Positions 36,177-48,417 are shown, numbered from the stretch's first letter. The stretch is 64,000 nt of DNA from Delphinapterus leucas (GCF_002288925.2 NW_022098000.1:889938-953937); one strand, 5' to 3'. Made by a program: numbers and translations. Notes: generated from the sequence alone by a model not told the origin.

Positions 36177-39100
36177 ATGGGAATAGGAACATACATATGG
36201 ATAATTACCTTAAATGTAAATGGAATAATACTTGACCAAAAGCCACAGATTGGCAGAATGGATAGAAAAACAAGACCCATATATATGCTGTCTACAAGAG
36301 ACCCACTTCAGCCCTAGAAACACATACAGACTGAAAGTGAGGGGATGGAAAGAGATATTCCATGCAAATGGAAACCAAAAGAAAGCTGGAGTAGCAATTC
36401 TCATATCAGACAAAATAGACATTAAAATAAAGACTATTAGAAGAGAAAAAGAAGGACACTATATAATGATCAAGGGGTCGATCCAAGAAGAAAATATAAA
36501 AATTGTAAATACTTATGCACCCAACATAGGAGCACCTCAATACATAAGCAAATACTAACAGCCATAAAAGGGGAAATCGACAGTAACATATTCATAGTAG
36601 GGGACTTTAACACTCCACTTTCACCAATGGATAGATCATCTAAAATGAAAATAAATAAGGAAACACAAGCTTTAAATGATACATTAAACAAGATGGACTT
36701 AATGGATATTTATAGAACATTCCATTCAAAAACAACAGAATACACATTTTTCTCAAGTGCTCATGGAACATTCTCCAGGATACATCATATCTTGCATCAC
36801 AAATCAAGCTTTGGTAAATTAAAGAAAATTGAAATTGTATCAAGTATCTTTTCTGATCACAATGCTATGAGACTAGATATCAATTACAGGAAAAGACCTG
36901 TAAAAAATACAAACACATGGAGGCTAAACAATACACTACTTAATAACGAAGTGATCACTGAAGAAATCAAAGAGGAAATCAAAAAATACCTAGAAACAAA
37001 TGACAATGGAGACACGATGACCTAAAACCTATGGGATGCAGCAAAAGCAGTTCTAAGAGGGAAGTCTATAGCAATACAATCCTACCTTAAGAAACAGGAT
37101 ACATCTCGAATAAACTACCTAACCTTGCACCTAAAGCAATTAGAGAAAGGAGAACAAAAAACTCCCAAAATTAGCAGTGGGAAAGAAATCATAAAAATCA
37201 GATCAGAAATAATTGCAAAAGAAATGAAGGAAATGATAGCAAAAATCAATAAAACTAAAAGCTGGTTCTTTGAGAAGATAAACAAAATTGATAAAGCATT
37301 AGCCAGACTCATCTTGAGAAAAAAGGAGAAGACTCAAATCAATAGCATTAGAAATGAAAAAGGAGAAGTAACAACTGACACTGCAGAAATACAAAAGATC
37401 ATGAGAGATTACTACAAGCAACTCTATGCCAAAAAAATGGACAACCTGGAAGAAATGGACAAATTCTTAGAAATGCACAACCTGCCAAGACTGAATCAGG
37501 AAGAAATAGAAGATATGAACAGACCAATCACAAGCACAGAAATTAAAACTGTGATTAAAAATCTTCCAACAAATAAAAGCCCAGGAACAGACGGATTCAC
37601 AGGTAAATTCTATCAAACTTTTAGAGAAGAGCTAACACCTATCCTTCTCAAAATCTCTGCCAAAATATCTCTTCCAAAATATAGCAGAAGGAGGAACACT
37701 CCCAAACTCATTCTATGAGGCCACCATCACCTTGATACCAAAACCAGACAAGAATGTCACAAAGAAAGAAAACTACAGACCAATATCACTGATGAACATA
37801 GATACAAAAATCCTCCACAAAATACTAGCAAACAGAATCCAACAGCACATTAAAAGGATCATACACCATGATCAAGTGGGGTTTATTCCAGGAATGCAAG
37901 GATTCTTCAATATATGCAAATCAATCAACGTGATACACCATATTAACAAATTGAAGGAGAAAAACGATATGACCTTCTCAATAGATGCAGAGAAAGCTTT
38001 CAACATAATTCAACACCCATTTATGATAAAAACCCTGCAGAATGTAGTCATAGAGCAAACGTTCCTCAACATAATAAAGGCTATATATGACACACTCACA
38101 GCCAACCTCATCCTCAACGGTGAAAAATTGAAAGCATTTGCACTAAGATCAGGAACAAGACAAGGTTGCCCACTCTCACCACTCTTATTGAACATAGTTT
38201 TGGAAGTTTTAGCCACAGCAATCAGAGAAGAAAAGGAAATAAAAGGAATCCATATCAGAAAAGAAGAAGTAAAGCTGTCACTGCTTGCAGATGACATGAT
38301 ACTATACATAGAGATTCCTAAGGATGCTACCAGAAAACTACTAGAGCTAATCAATGAATCTGGTAAAGTAGCAGGATACAAAATTAATGCACAGAAATCT
38401 CTGGCATTCCTATACACTAATGATGAAAATTCTGAAAGTGAAATCAAGAAAACACTCCCATTTACCATTGCAACAAAAAGAATAAAATATCTAGGAATAA
38501 ACCTACCTAAGGAGACAAAAGACGTGTATGCAGAAAATTATAAGACACTGATGAAATAAATTAAAGATGATACAAATAGATGGAGAAATATATGATGTTC
38601 TTGGATTGGAAGAATCAACATTGTGAAAATGACTCTACTACCCAAAGCAATCTATAGATTCAATGCAATCCCTATCAAACTACCAGTGACATTTTTCACA
38701 GAACTAGAACAAAAAATTTCACAATTTGTATGGAAACACAAAAGACCCCGAATAGCCAAAGCAATCTTGAGTTCTAAAAACGGAGCTGGAGGAATCAGGC
38801 TCCCTGACTTTAGACTATACTACAAAGCTACATTAATCAAGGCAGAATGGCACTGGCACAAAAACAGAAAGATTGATCAATGGAACAGGATAGAAAGCCC
38901 AGAGATAAACCCACACACATATGGTCATCTTATCTTTGTTAAAGGAGGCAGGAATGTACAGTGGAGAAAGGACAGCGTCTTCAATAATTGGTGCTGGGAA
39001 AACTGGAAAGGTACATGTAAAAGTATGAGATTAGATCACTCCCTAACACCATACACAAAAATAAGCTCAAAATGGATTAAAGACCTAAATGTAAGGCCAG

Positions 39101-40009
39101 CAACTATCAAACTCTTAGAGGAAAACATAGGCAGAACACTCTATGACATAAATCACAGCAAGATTCTTTTTGACCCACCTCCTAGGGAAATGGAAATAAA
39201 AACAAAAATAAACAAATGGGATGTAATGAAACTTAAAAAGCTTTTGCACAGCAAAGGAAACCATAAACAAGACCAAGAGACAACCCTCAGAATGGGAGAA
39301 AATATTTTCAAGTGAAACAACTTACAAATGATTAATCTCCAATATTTATAAGCAGCTCATGCAGCTCAATAACAAAAAAACAAACAACCCAATCCAAAAA
39401 TGGGTAGAAGACCTAAATAAACATTTCTCCAAAGAAGATATACAGACTGCCAACAAACACATGAGAGAATGCTCAACATCTTTAATCATTAGAGAAATGC
39501 AAATCAAAACTACAATGAGATATCACCTCACACCAGTCAGAATGGCCATCATCAAAAAGTCTAGAAACAATAAATACTGCAGAGTGTGTGGATAAAAGGG
39601 AACACTCTTGCACTGCTGGTAGGAATGTGAATTAGTACTGCCACTATGGATAACAGTATGGAGGTTCCTCAAAAAACTACAAATAGAACTATCATATGAC
39701 CCAGCAATCCCACTACTGGGCACATACCCTGAGAAAACCATAATTCAAAAAGAGTCATGTAGCAAAATGTTCATTGAAGCTCTATGTACAATAGCCTGGA
39801 GATGGAAACAACCTAAGTGTCCATCATCGGATGAATGGATAAAGAAAATGTGGCACATATATACAATGGAATATTACTCAGCCATAAAAAGAAATGAAAT
39901 TGAGCTATTTGTAATGAGGTGGATGGACCTAGTGTCTGTCATACAGAGTGAAGTACGTCAGAAAGAGAAAGACAAACACCATATGCTAACACATATATAT
40001 GGAATTTAA
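36177..40009 (+). pseudogene. L1-D ORF2 pseudogene, all domains recognisable
   Basis: It starts MGIGTYIWIITLNVNG; a small deletion near 36226 shifts the frame. Endonuclease: 36232-36558 (LQETHF, GVAILISDKID, NTYAPNIGAPQ) and 36627-37025 (TFSRIHHILHH, VSSIFSDHNAMRLDINY). Reverse transcriptase: 37125-37718 ([14 protein letters not shown]) and 37732-38559 ([50 protein letters not shown]). C-terminal parts: 38623-39315, 39359-39595 and 39767-40009 ending MLTHIYGI. A partial duplication near 37655-37690 (CTTCTCAAAATCTC-like) causes one frameshift. The span of 3833 bp is not a multiple of three. Catalytic Asp residues of motif A and ADD are kept. Confidence 0.9.
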
Positions 40010-40359
40010 GAAAAAAAATGTCATGAAGAACCTAGGGGTAAGACAGGAATAAAGTCACAGACCTACTAGAGAATGGACTTGAGGATATGGGGAGGGGGAA
40101 GGGTAAGCTGTGACAAAGTGAGAGAGTGGCATGGACATATATACACAACCAAACGTAAAATAGATAGCTAGTGGGAAGCAGCCGCATAGCAGAGGGAGAT
40201 CAGCTCGGTGCTTTGTGACCACCTAGAGGGGTGGGATATGGAGGGGTGAAGGGAGGGAGATGCAAGAGGGAAGAGATATGGGAACATATGTATATGTATA
40301 ACTGATTCACTTTTTTAGAAAGCAGAAACTAACACACCATTGTAAAGCAATTATACTCC

Positions 40360-40365
40360 AATAAA
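40360..40365 (+). terminator. L1-D polyadenylation signal AATAAA
   Basis: AATAAA lies about 10 bases before the A-rich tail and about 30 bases before the right target-site duplication, as in other L1 3' ends. Confidence 0.75.
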
Positions 40366-40393
40366 GATGTAAAAATAAAAACAAAAAAACCCC

Positions 40394-40406
40394 AAGAAGA
40401 CACAAG
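40394..40406. repeat. Target-site duplication, right copy, of the L1-D insertion
   Basis: AAGAAGACACAAG matches the left copy at 34336-34348 in 12 of 13 bases. L1-C sequence resumes at 40407. Confidence 0.88.
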
Positions 40407-40862
40407 CCCCCCAGTGTTCATTGCAGTAGTATTTACAATAGCCAGGTCATGGAAGCAACCCAAATGTCCATCAAGAGATGAATGGGTAAAGAATAAGTGG
40501 TACATATATACAATGGAATAGTACTCAGCCATAAAAAGGAAGGAAATTGGGTCATTTGTAGAGACATGGATGCATGTATGGACTGTCATACAGAGTGAAG
40601 TAAGTCAGATAGAGAAAAACAAATATTGTATATTAATGCATATATTTGGAATCTAGAAAATAATAGAAATGAACTGGTTTGCAGAGTAGAAATTGAGACA
40701 CAGAAGTAGAGAAAAAAAGTATTGACACCAAGGGGGGAAAGTGGCTGGGGGTGGGGGTGTGTTGAATTGGGAAATTGGGATTGACATGTATACACTGATG
40801 TGTATAAAATGGATGTCTAATAAGAAAATAAATAAATAAATAAACAAAACAAAACAAAAAAG

Positions 40863-41080
40863 AAATGAGATCAGACAGATGAAACATTACTGGCTTTGAA
40901 ATTGAAGAAAGGAAACCAGAAGCGAAGGAATATGAGCAGCCTCTAGAAGCTGGAAAAGACAAGGAAAAGGATTCTCCCTAGTGCCTCCAGGAAAGAACAC
41001 AGCCTTGCCAAATATATTGATTTAAGCCCAGTGAGACCCATTGAACTTCTGACCTTCAGAACTATGAGGTTACCTTCATT
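40863..41080 (+). mobile_element. MaLR-like LTR 3' fragment
   Basis: Blocks such as ACTGGCTTTGAAATTGAAG, AGCAGCCTCTAGAAGCTGGA, GATTCTCCCTAGTGCCTCCA and TTCAGAACTATGAGG follow a common mammalian LTR-type repeat. It abuts the L1-C tail, so L1-C may have inserted into it. The class is likely ERVL-MaLR but not proven. Confidence 0.5.
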
Positions 41081-42199
41081 TCACTTTCAAATATTTGGGG
41101 AATTCTTATTTGAAAGGAAAACGACTATAGGTGTCCTGCTTTTATTCCACAATGTCAGTGACAAACTAGGTATGTTGAAATTTTAGTGCTTACAATAAAA
41201 CTCGATAATTTAAAAAATTTTGCCATGGAAATACTTAAAAGATTCATAAAAGGGCTATGGAATCACTATGTTTTCTTATTTCCTTAAAATTCTTGACTGG
41301 TAAAGAAATATCTGATGCTTAGTTTTATACATTGATAAAGTATGTTTATAGATTTTCATATTGTCACTGACAGAGTTCTTTATTTTAAACAAAAAGGCAT
41401 GACAAAATGCTTCTCGTTTTTTAACAACTGGCTTGTATCAGCCCTAGGCTAACATAGGTTTTAATTTTTTTAAACCAGCTTGATGTGTAACAGGTAAAAG
41501 TGATTTCTGATGATACATGGCAGTATTTACTGTCTCCTTATTATCCAAACACTTCATTGGGGTTATTTCCTTTTAGTTTTCTAGCATGTCTTCTCAGTGT
41601 TCGTTACCCAGACTTCTATATTTGCTTCCTCAGAATTTGTCTTCTCACTTTACATTATCCTATGAAATCTCTCTTTTAGCCACAAATACATTTAGTATCT
41701 ATACACTGATGACCCTCAAAAATGCACCTGACTCAGCACTTTCTTCTGAGACCTAGCCTTTATATCTCTCTTTTCACACCTGAACATAGGTGAGAGTCAG
41801 TTGGGTCTAACTGAATGTGCCCACAAGAGTATGACCTTTGCACTTAATGGCGAAGATCTTTACTCCACCTGTGGTTTCCCACCTTAACAAAGAACATCAG
41901 TGTCCTTGTGATTCAACTTAGGAACCTGAGAGACACCTTGACTTTCCATTCTCCCTCCCTGCCATCCCCTTCTGCTCCATTTTCTGAATCACCAAATCCT
42001 GAGTACCTCCTAATCCATCTATGACTCTTAGGCCTTGCTGTAATTGTCCTCATCTTAAGGACACAATCCCTTATCAGCTTTTGCAACAGTTCTTTATTCA
42101 TTATTTGTATTCACACTTGACACATCACCCCCATAGTCTTCTCTGAAAAGCCTGAGTGATGGTTATTACATGAACAATCTGTTATTCATTCTCTTGTTT
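41081..42199. other. Unassigned; possible diverged old repeat at 41.70-42.10 kb
   Basis: No gene was seen. The stretch 41700-42100 (GATGACCCTCAAAAATGC, CACCTTGACTTTCCATTCTC) resembles an old mammalian LINE-type relic, but I cannot name it with confidence. Confidence 0.35.
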
Positions 42200-43680
42200 A
42201 AAATCTCTACGTTAATTTATTTTAAAATTATTATGAAATACAGCTAGCATACTAAAGTGTATAAAACCTGAAATAGAGGTAAAGAGCAACAATAAAATAA
42301 ACAGCTGTATACCTACAAGTAAGTTATGGCGTAGAACATTAAATGCAGCTTCCAGCATCCACTTCCTGATCACTTCCTTTTTTCCCTCTCCTCAAATCAA
42401 CCACTATCTTGAAACCTATACCCATTCCTCCCACATTTTCTATCTCCGTCATTATCCAATTATGCATCCGTAATTAAAACTCTATCAAGTATTGTGTACT
42501 TTAGACACCATAAAACTGGGAATCATGTTGTGTTTATCTTCTAAGACAGACTTCCTTCACTCCAAATTATGCTTCTGAGAATCAATGCTATTAATGCATG
42601 AGCTTTTGTTTTATTTTTTTCTGTTGTATTGAATATTCCACTATGATTTATCCATTCTAGATTGATGTACATTCTGATTGTTTTCAGTATTTTGCTATCA
42701 TGACCATTGTTACTCTTGACTCTTGTAAATGTCCTGGTACACATGTGCAAGAGATTTTCTAAGTTACATGCTAGATAGTGTAGGTCCTGCATTGTAGAGA
42801 ATGGCTGTGCTTCTCAAACAACATTGTACCTTAGAATCACCTGGGGAGCTTCCAAAGCTCCCAACGCCCACGTCTCATCAATTAAATCAGACTGGCTAGA
42901 GGTGGAGCCAGGAACCAGAAGCTTATAAAGATCTCCGGATGATTCCTTCGTGCACCACTTTGGGAGCCACAAGGCTAAGGGTGAATTTTATGAGGTGATG
43001 TCAAAAATGCATTTCAAATCGGTCACATTCCATTCTTCAACTCCAGCGGCAGTGGGTGAGTGTTTCTGGTATTCTATATCTTCAACAAAGTTTTATATTA
43101 TCCAATTTAAAAAATTTTATCAAGCGGTAGATGAGAAATAGCATTTACATGGGGTTTTACTTTGTATCTCCTTTGGTTTCTTATGAGGTTAAACGTTTAA
43201 CTTTTATGTGGGCCATTTCTGTTTTTTCATCTGTAAAAATTCTTTTCAGGTTTCTGCTTGAAATTGTATAGTTTTATTTTTCTATCTTTGATGTGATAGA
43301 AAATATTTGTGTTTTATTGAAAATCTTTTGATATTTATCCATTTTTATCTGGCTTTCAGAGTTCTGTCCTATTCCTACCTTGTTAAATGCCCTCCCTTTC
43401 CAAATTTTGAACTTTATCAATTTTGTGGAGACAGGAGCATTTGTTGTGTTGATTACAATGTTTCTCCCCCTCAATGGAGTCTAACATTTTAAAATTGGAC
43501 TATCCATATGTTCTTTGAATAAGTCTTCTGTGTCTGTCATATTATTATTTCAATATACAGCTAAGTTCAATTTGCTAATATTTGGTAAACTTGCGTCCAT
43601 TATTTTGAAAAAAATAAAAATAATTTTGGTGTTTTGCTAATTACAGGTGGACAGTTGTTTTCCTGTTGTAACACTGAATA
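42200..43680 (-). mobile_element. Ancient L1M (3'UTR and ORF2), minus strand, with MER5 inside
   Basis: The plus strand tracks the reverse complement of an old L1. A degraded 3'UTR lies at 42200-42540. ORF2 C-terminal sequence is at 42600-42790 (GAATATTCCACTATGATTTA, TATCCATTCTAG). ORF2 resumes after the MER5 at about 42973-43275, and RT-region sequence follows to about 43620 (TTTGCTAATATTTGGTAAAC). The right border is uncertain. Confidence 0.5.
42806..42972. mobile_element. MER5-type hAT DNA transposon, nested in L1M
   Basis: The blocks GTGCTTCTCAAACAACATTG, TTAGAATCACCTGGGGAGCT, CAATTAAATCAGACTGGC, GGATGATTCCTTCGTGCA and a CTTTGGGAGCCAC end follow the palindromic MER5A/MER5B pattern. L1M sequence lies on both sides, so it inserted into that element. 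The family ends are nearly palindromic, so no strand is given. Confidence 0.65.
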
Positions 43681-44055
43681 TTTTGTTATGGTCTCAAAAA
43701 TGGTCACCCAGTGAATGATGTCTTCCAGTATTTATACTCCTGTGTAGACAACTCCCTTTGAATTAGGACTGGCAATATGACTAAATTTTTACCAAAAATG
43801 TGCAGAACAATTGATGCTGTGTCATAAGAAGCCTAGCCACTTCTGCTGAGGTCTTAGAACACTTGCTCTGGGGGGATGTCAGCCCACTGTAGGAGGTCTG
43901 ACCACCTTGGCCACCATGCTGTATGTGAGCCCAGGGTGGTCTCATGGAGAGAGGGAGACTCCTAGCTGAGTTCACTCAACCCACAAAATTGTGAGAGGTA
44001 ATAAAATGTTTCAAGCCACAAAATTTTGAGCTGGTTTATTATGCAGCATTAGATA
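43681..44055 (+). mobile_element. MaLR-like LTR relic
   Basis: The 3' half is clear: GTGAGAGGTAATAAAATGTT, TTTCAAGCCACAAAATTTTG, GAGCTGGTTTATTATGCAGC and ATTAGATAACTAGCATAA. This is a degraded version of the common LTR ending TTTTAAGCCACTAAGTTTTG..TTATGCAGCAATAGATAACT. The class is ERVL-MaLR or a related ERVL. Confidence 0.6.
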
Positions 44056-46449
44056 ACTAGCATAAAATTAGTTCACCTCCTTTTGGTATTTATTTTGTTT
44101 TTGAAAAGTTTTTTTTACTAACCTTATTGATATTATTTTATAGATAAAACAGAATAAATGATGTATGCAAGAATTAGCCAACTACAAAGTTTGAGGGTAC
44201 AGACCACATAAGACCATCTTCAAGTGCATGTTCGGGAGTTCTTAAAAGCACTCTCAATTTTGAAAATTTTCTAGAAGTACTCACAGCACTCTGATGTTAT
44301 GCTCATGGTTACAATGTATTTCAGGTAAAGAATACAGATTAAAGGCATCCAAGGAGAAGAAAGGTAAACTCCAGGAGAGTTCCAAACACACAGCTTCCAA
44401 ATGTCCTTTCCCCATGGAGTATAGACAATGGTAATGATCTTGGAAACAACATATGACAACACACATGGAGTACTTCCAGCCAGGGAAGTTCAACTAAGTT
44501 GTAATGTCCAGAGATTTTATTGGGGTTCCATTACATAAGCCTGGTTGACTGTCCAAGTGGCTTACTTCAGTCTTACCTAATCAGTCTCCAGCTCCTTAGG
44601 AGGTTAGCAGATCCCTCAAGACCCATAGCCCTCAACTTGTATCATATTTAGGGTTTAGGCTTTGAGCCACACCAACAATCATATTGGTAATATCTGGCTG
44701 GCCCAAGGCCTCCAGGCAAAGATACTCTTATCAGACATGACAATTCAGGGACTTCTTAGAGATTATCTCCCAAAAGCCAAGGACAAAAACCGAGGACATC
44801 TTTAGGGAAAGGTTAAACTCTTTTCTATACAAAGAGTGTTCTAGCTTTAGCGTTTTAGCAGAATTTTCCAATACATTCTATTAAACTGCTGCCTCAAAGA
44901 TAAACACACTGCACTATATCTGCATAACCCCAACCCTAACCATCTATTCACTTCTTTTCCTTCTCCTCCCGCCTAATTGTAGGACACAATAATTTCCAAA
45001 TATTCTGAAGATCATGGAACAACTTTTCATATACTGCCCTTAGGCATCAGAAAGAGTATGATGGTGCTTGATGCTCATAGTTTTAAGAGAGTAGGTTATT
45101 CTGAAGGAAATAAAAGATCTAGTAAATATCTATTTGTTATAATCCATTCTAAGATAACTCATGCCTAGAGTTGCCAGATTTAACAATTAAAAATATGATT
45201 CCAATTTAAATTTCAGAAAAATGATCAATTTTTACAAGTATTTCCAAATATTACATACATACTTATCCTAAAAAATTATTCCTTGCTCATCTGAAAATCA
45301 AATTTAAATGGGTGTCTTGTATTTTATCTGGAAACCCTGCTGTCAGCAATTCTTTCAACTCAGTGATCATGAACTAAGAAAATACATAATCATTGATTTT
45401 AGCTTAAAAAAAACTAAGGCATATAAAAATGTTAAACTAAATATATATATAAAGTGTTATTTATTATACCAAATGTGAAAAAAAAGTAAACTCACTACAG
45501 AGTTGGTTATCCTCTCAAAGTTTTAAATTAACTATTCAATATGGCTAATTTCAACACTAATTCATGGTTTCTACTATGATTTCTTAATGCCTAAATAAAT
45601 AAGAAAATGTCAACATGTGATGAGTTCAAAAGTTGCCCATACTTTGAGTATCTCACAGCTGATCTTATTTTTCCTGTACTCTCCTAAAGTACCCAAACAA
45701 ATGAAGCTTTAGAAATTTACCTGATGATTTAGAGCTTTGATATCAAACAATACTCATGGCTAAGTCTGTGAACTAAGCTCTAGCCACATTAAGGGTTTGA
45801 TTTAAAATGATGCATAATTAACCATAGCTTATTTAATAACATTATGCTATGTTTTGACAACGAAATAGTGAAACTTCACTGTGCTCAACTTCTATTTTAT
45901 TGGAATCAACAGACAGAAACCAAAAATAATTGTTATATGCCCTCTGATAGTACCAATTAGTTAACATCATAAAGAAAAATCTGTAAACAAGAACAGTGTT
46001 CCAGCCTGAGTCATGAATTATAAATTTAAAAATTGATTTTCTTATGCTTCTCCATTGACTTGAACCTTAAAAACATGTCATTGATTAAACAGGTCCTATA
46101 TTGTACATGATGATGGGAAAGAAACACGAAAAGACAGAAACAACAAAAAGTATAGCAATCCATTTATCTTAACAAGAACTATTGGTAAAGGAATCTATTT
46201 ATTCACCATTTTTCTAACCAATCCAATTATTGGAACTCATCCATTATACTAAGCCATAATATATGGCAAGTTCCAAGAGATTTTGTGAAGGCAGGGAAAA
46301 TCTTAAGAGGTAAGAGTGAACTGTAAATTAGTCTATTTTTGTCTCTGCAAAAATTATAGACACAAGCAGTACTTAAAATTCTCTTCCTAAATACTTCCTG
46401 TGAAAAATGTGGCTTTCCATTATTTTCTCCCTTTATACTCATGTCATGT
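44056..46449. other. Unassigned; 44.15-44.85 kb may be an LTR
   Basis: The segment 44150-44850 (TTTTATTGGGGTTCCATTAC, GACTGTCCAAGTGGC, CATGACAATTCAGGGACTTC) reads like a dispersed LTR-type repeat, but I cannot assign it. The rest to 46449 is AT-rich, without a recognisable repeat or gene. Confidence 0.35.
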
Positions 46450-46600
46450 ACTCACTCATTCACTTATTCATCATTTTAAATATGGATTGTATTCTTAGTA
46501 CAATACCATACAGAATGCTATGTGCTGACTATTGTGAGATGAACAAGTAACAATACCTTCTTTCAATGAACTCATGAACTAGTAAAGAAAAATAAATGAG
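46450..46600 (-). mobile_element. L2 LINE 3' end relic
   Basis: CTCATTCACTTATTCATCAT, GAATGCTATGTGCTGACTAT and CAATGAACTCATGAACTAGT follow the reverse complement of the L2 3' end. It is diverged. Confidence 0.45.
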
Positions 46601-47747
46601 AAAATCTATTATTATAACAAAATGTGCTAAAAGCAAGAAATACACAGTGAGAATAAAGATAATTTTTCTCAGCCTGTCTGTATGTTGGTGAAAGGAAGTA
46701 TATTAGAAAACATTTCCACCAGAAATCCAAAGCTAAATAATTATCCTATATTCCTATTGAAAACTATTTTCCTAAATATCTATGGTGGAAGAGAATATTG
46801 GTGTGTAGAACCCAAACATGAGATGGGATAAAGGTGAGGGAAGTGAAAACATATAGATGGCTGTTAGAAATTCCACCCCAGATCTCAAAACATATTTTGT
46901 GGGACATAAAACCTTTAAAAGTAGGCTAAAATGTAGGTCATGAGTTGAGCAAGCAAAGCAATATCTTTCATATGAGTTCTAAACTACTCAATCTGGAGAT
47001 AAAAATATTTAAAACTCATACAACTTAAATTCTTCTCTCATTAGCTTATATCCAATAATATTTTTTTCATTTATTCAGTTAAAAATTCAAATCAGCGCAA
47101 AAGATAGAAATTTTGTCTCTAAAAACCATCCAAATTTCTTCTGAGTGTTAATTCTGACTCTTGCAAACACTTCAAATTAGCTCCAAAATTTGTCCTCAAC
47201 TAATAGACTCAAAATACATGGGCAATTCCATTTTAAAGATCCACAGAGTGTTTTCATTGTATTATTCTGGAGTTCTGCTTAGTTAGTGACCTTTACTTAA
47301 GCTGTTAAAATCTAAGTCTGGGCTGTCCTATCCAATATTATGCATGGGGAGCAAGTGGACATGAAATATATTTATTGTTTTCTTAATCTCTGTTTCAGCC
47401 TTTTTTTACTATTTGAAGAAGGACAAAGATTGTAGGCAGATCATTGGCTTGCTTTCAAGTTCAGGATATGGACAAGTATGTTTGTGGGTCAAGACACAGA
47501 AATTAATGTAGACTTCAGTCTGGATGGTCTTATGCAAACTGCATTTAAACAGTAATGTGGAGTCAGAGCAGCGAGAGTGAGTGAGCAGATAATTGGATGG
47601 TATTCCTTCTTTTGGAATTATGTTCAATTACTTGAATTTAGTTTTGTAAGTTATGGGAAGAATCTTATTATCACAAACCAAGAGAATCTTCAACTTTTTT
47701 TCAGGTATATAACTACTTTATACAAAATATTTTATGCCATATATTTC
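46601..47747. other. Unassigned sequence
   Basis: No repeat family or coding region is recognisable before the SINE target-site duplication. Confidence 0.45.
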
Positions 47748-47762
47748 AAAACTAAATGTATG

Positions 47763-47988
47763 GGGCTTCCCTGGTGGTGCAGTGGTTGAGAGCCCGCCTG
47801 CCGATGCAGGGGACACGGGTTCGTGCCCCGGCCCGGGAAGATCCCACATGCCGTGGAGCGGCTGGGCCCGTGAGCCATGGCCGCTGAGCCTGCGCGTCTG
47901 GAGCCTGTGATCTGCAACGGGAGAGGCCACAACAGTGAGAGACCTGCGTACAGCAAAAACAAATAAATAAACAAACAAACAAACAAAC
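47763..47988 (+). mobile_element. CHR-2-type SINE
   Basis: It begins GGGCTTCCCTGGTGGTGCAG, with B box GGTTCGTGCCC and an (AAAC/AAAT)n tail. The flanking duplication AAAACTAAATGTATG (47748-47762) is repeated as AAAACTAAATATATG (47989-48003), 14 of 15 identical. Minus-strand frames of 76-90 codons across it are by-products. Confidence 0.96.
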
Positions 47989-48031
47989 AAAACTAAATAT
48001 ATGTTTCTAACAAATGTTATTCAAAACTAAA

Positions 48032-48033
<2 letters not shown>

Positions 48034-48068
<35 letters not shown>
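48034..48068. repeat. (AT)n microsatellite
   Basis: This is a pure AT dinucleotide run. Confidence 0.95.
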
Positions 48069-48070
<2 letters not shown>

Positions 48071-48417
48071 AACAACTACATATAAAAATCAGCTTTCTTT
48101 TTTTATTTGGGGTTTATTGCAACTACTCATTTTAGTAGGTTCACAGAGTTCTAAATTCAAGATAATCTATGAAAAGAAGACTGAAACTTTTCAGGAGCTA
48201 TAATGGCTTGTAATACCATTAAATGGAAGCTGGTATAACCTTTCATAAAATTTGTGAAGTCAAAATAATTACAGACATAATATTTACTAATCACTTGTCC
48301 ATGTATTAGTGTAGATGTGGAATTGTTTTCCATTTATTTTGGTTAAAAGTGTACTTCTTATACATAAAATTTGTCATTTGTTTAGAACACCAAGGATTCA
48401 TATTTAACCCTTTTATG

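Larger units (their letters stand above)
34349..40393 (+). mobile_element. Younger LINE-1 (L1-D) with ~315 bp of extra 5' sequence
   Basis: The unit between the target-site duplications is: antisense type-A L1 5'UTR fragment (34349-34470), MaLR-like LTR fragment (about 34471-34632), short unassigned link (34633-34664), type-B L1 5'UTR (34665-35545), C-terminal ORF1 (about 35546-36118), ORF2 remnant (36177-40009) and 3'UTR with AATAAA at 40360-40365 and an A-rich tail. It is younger than L1-C because it interrupts it, and its ORF2 keeps longer open stretches. The L1 part itself is about 5.7 kb. ORF1 is truncated and ORF2 is broken, so it is inactive. Confidence 0.88.
30839..40656 (+). pseudogene. 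L1-C ORF2 pseudogene, interrupted by a 6-kb insertion
   Basis: The coding remnant is 30839-34348 plus 40407-40656. It starts MVIGTYILIITLNLNG and hits a stop after about 33 codons. The longest frame (32113-32970, 285 codons) covers the reverse transcriptase: [34 protein letters not shown] (motif A Asp kept) and [11 protein letters not shown] (Asp pair kept, preceding Phe lost). A deletion near 32276 removes about 15 residues after FYQ relative to the other copies. 33320-33934 is the post-RT region and 33990-34214 the Cys-rich end ([14 protein letters not shown]). Confidence 0.88.
28999..40860 (+). mobile_element. Near full-length LINE-1 (L1-C), split by L1-D
   Basis: L1-C occupies 28999-34348 and 40407-40860. 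Removing the insert rejoins ORF2 exactly where L1-B has continuous sequence (ATTCAAAAA..CACACATG..GCAGCACTATTTACAATAGCC region). It begins GATTGGTTCAAGATAGAGGA (type A 5'UTR, 28999-29881) and ends in a TAAATAAATAAACAAAAC tail near 40860. Reconstructed length is about 5.8 kb. Both ORFs are broken by stops and frameshifts. I see no convincing target-site duplication at the outer ends. Confidence 0.9.
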
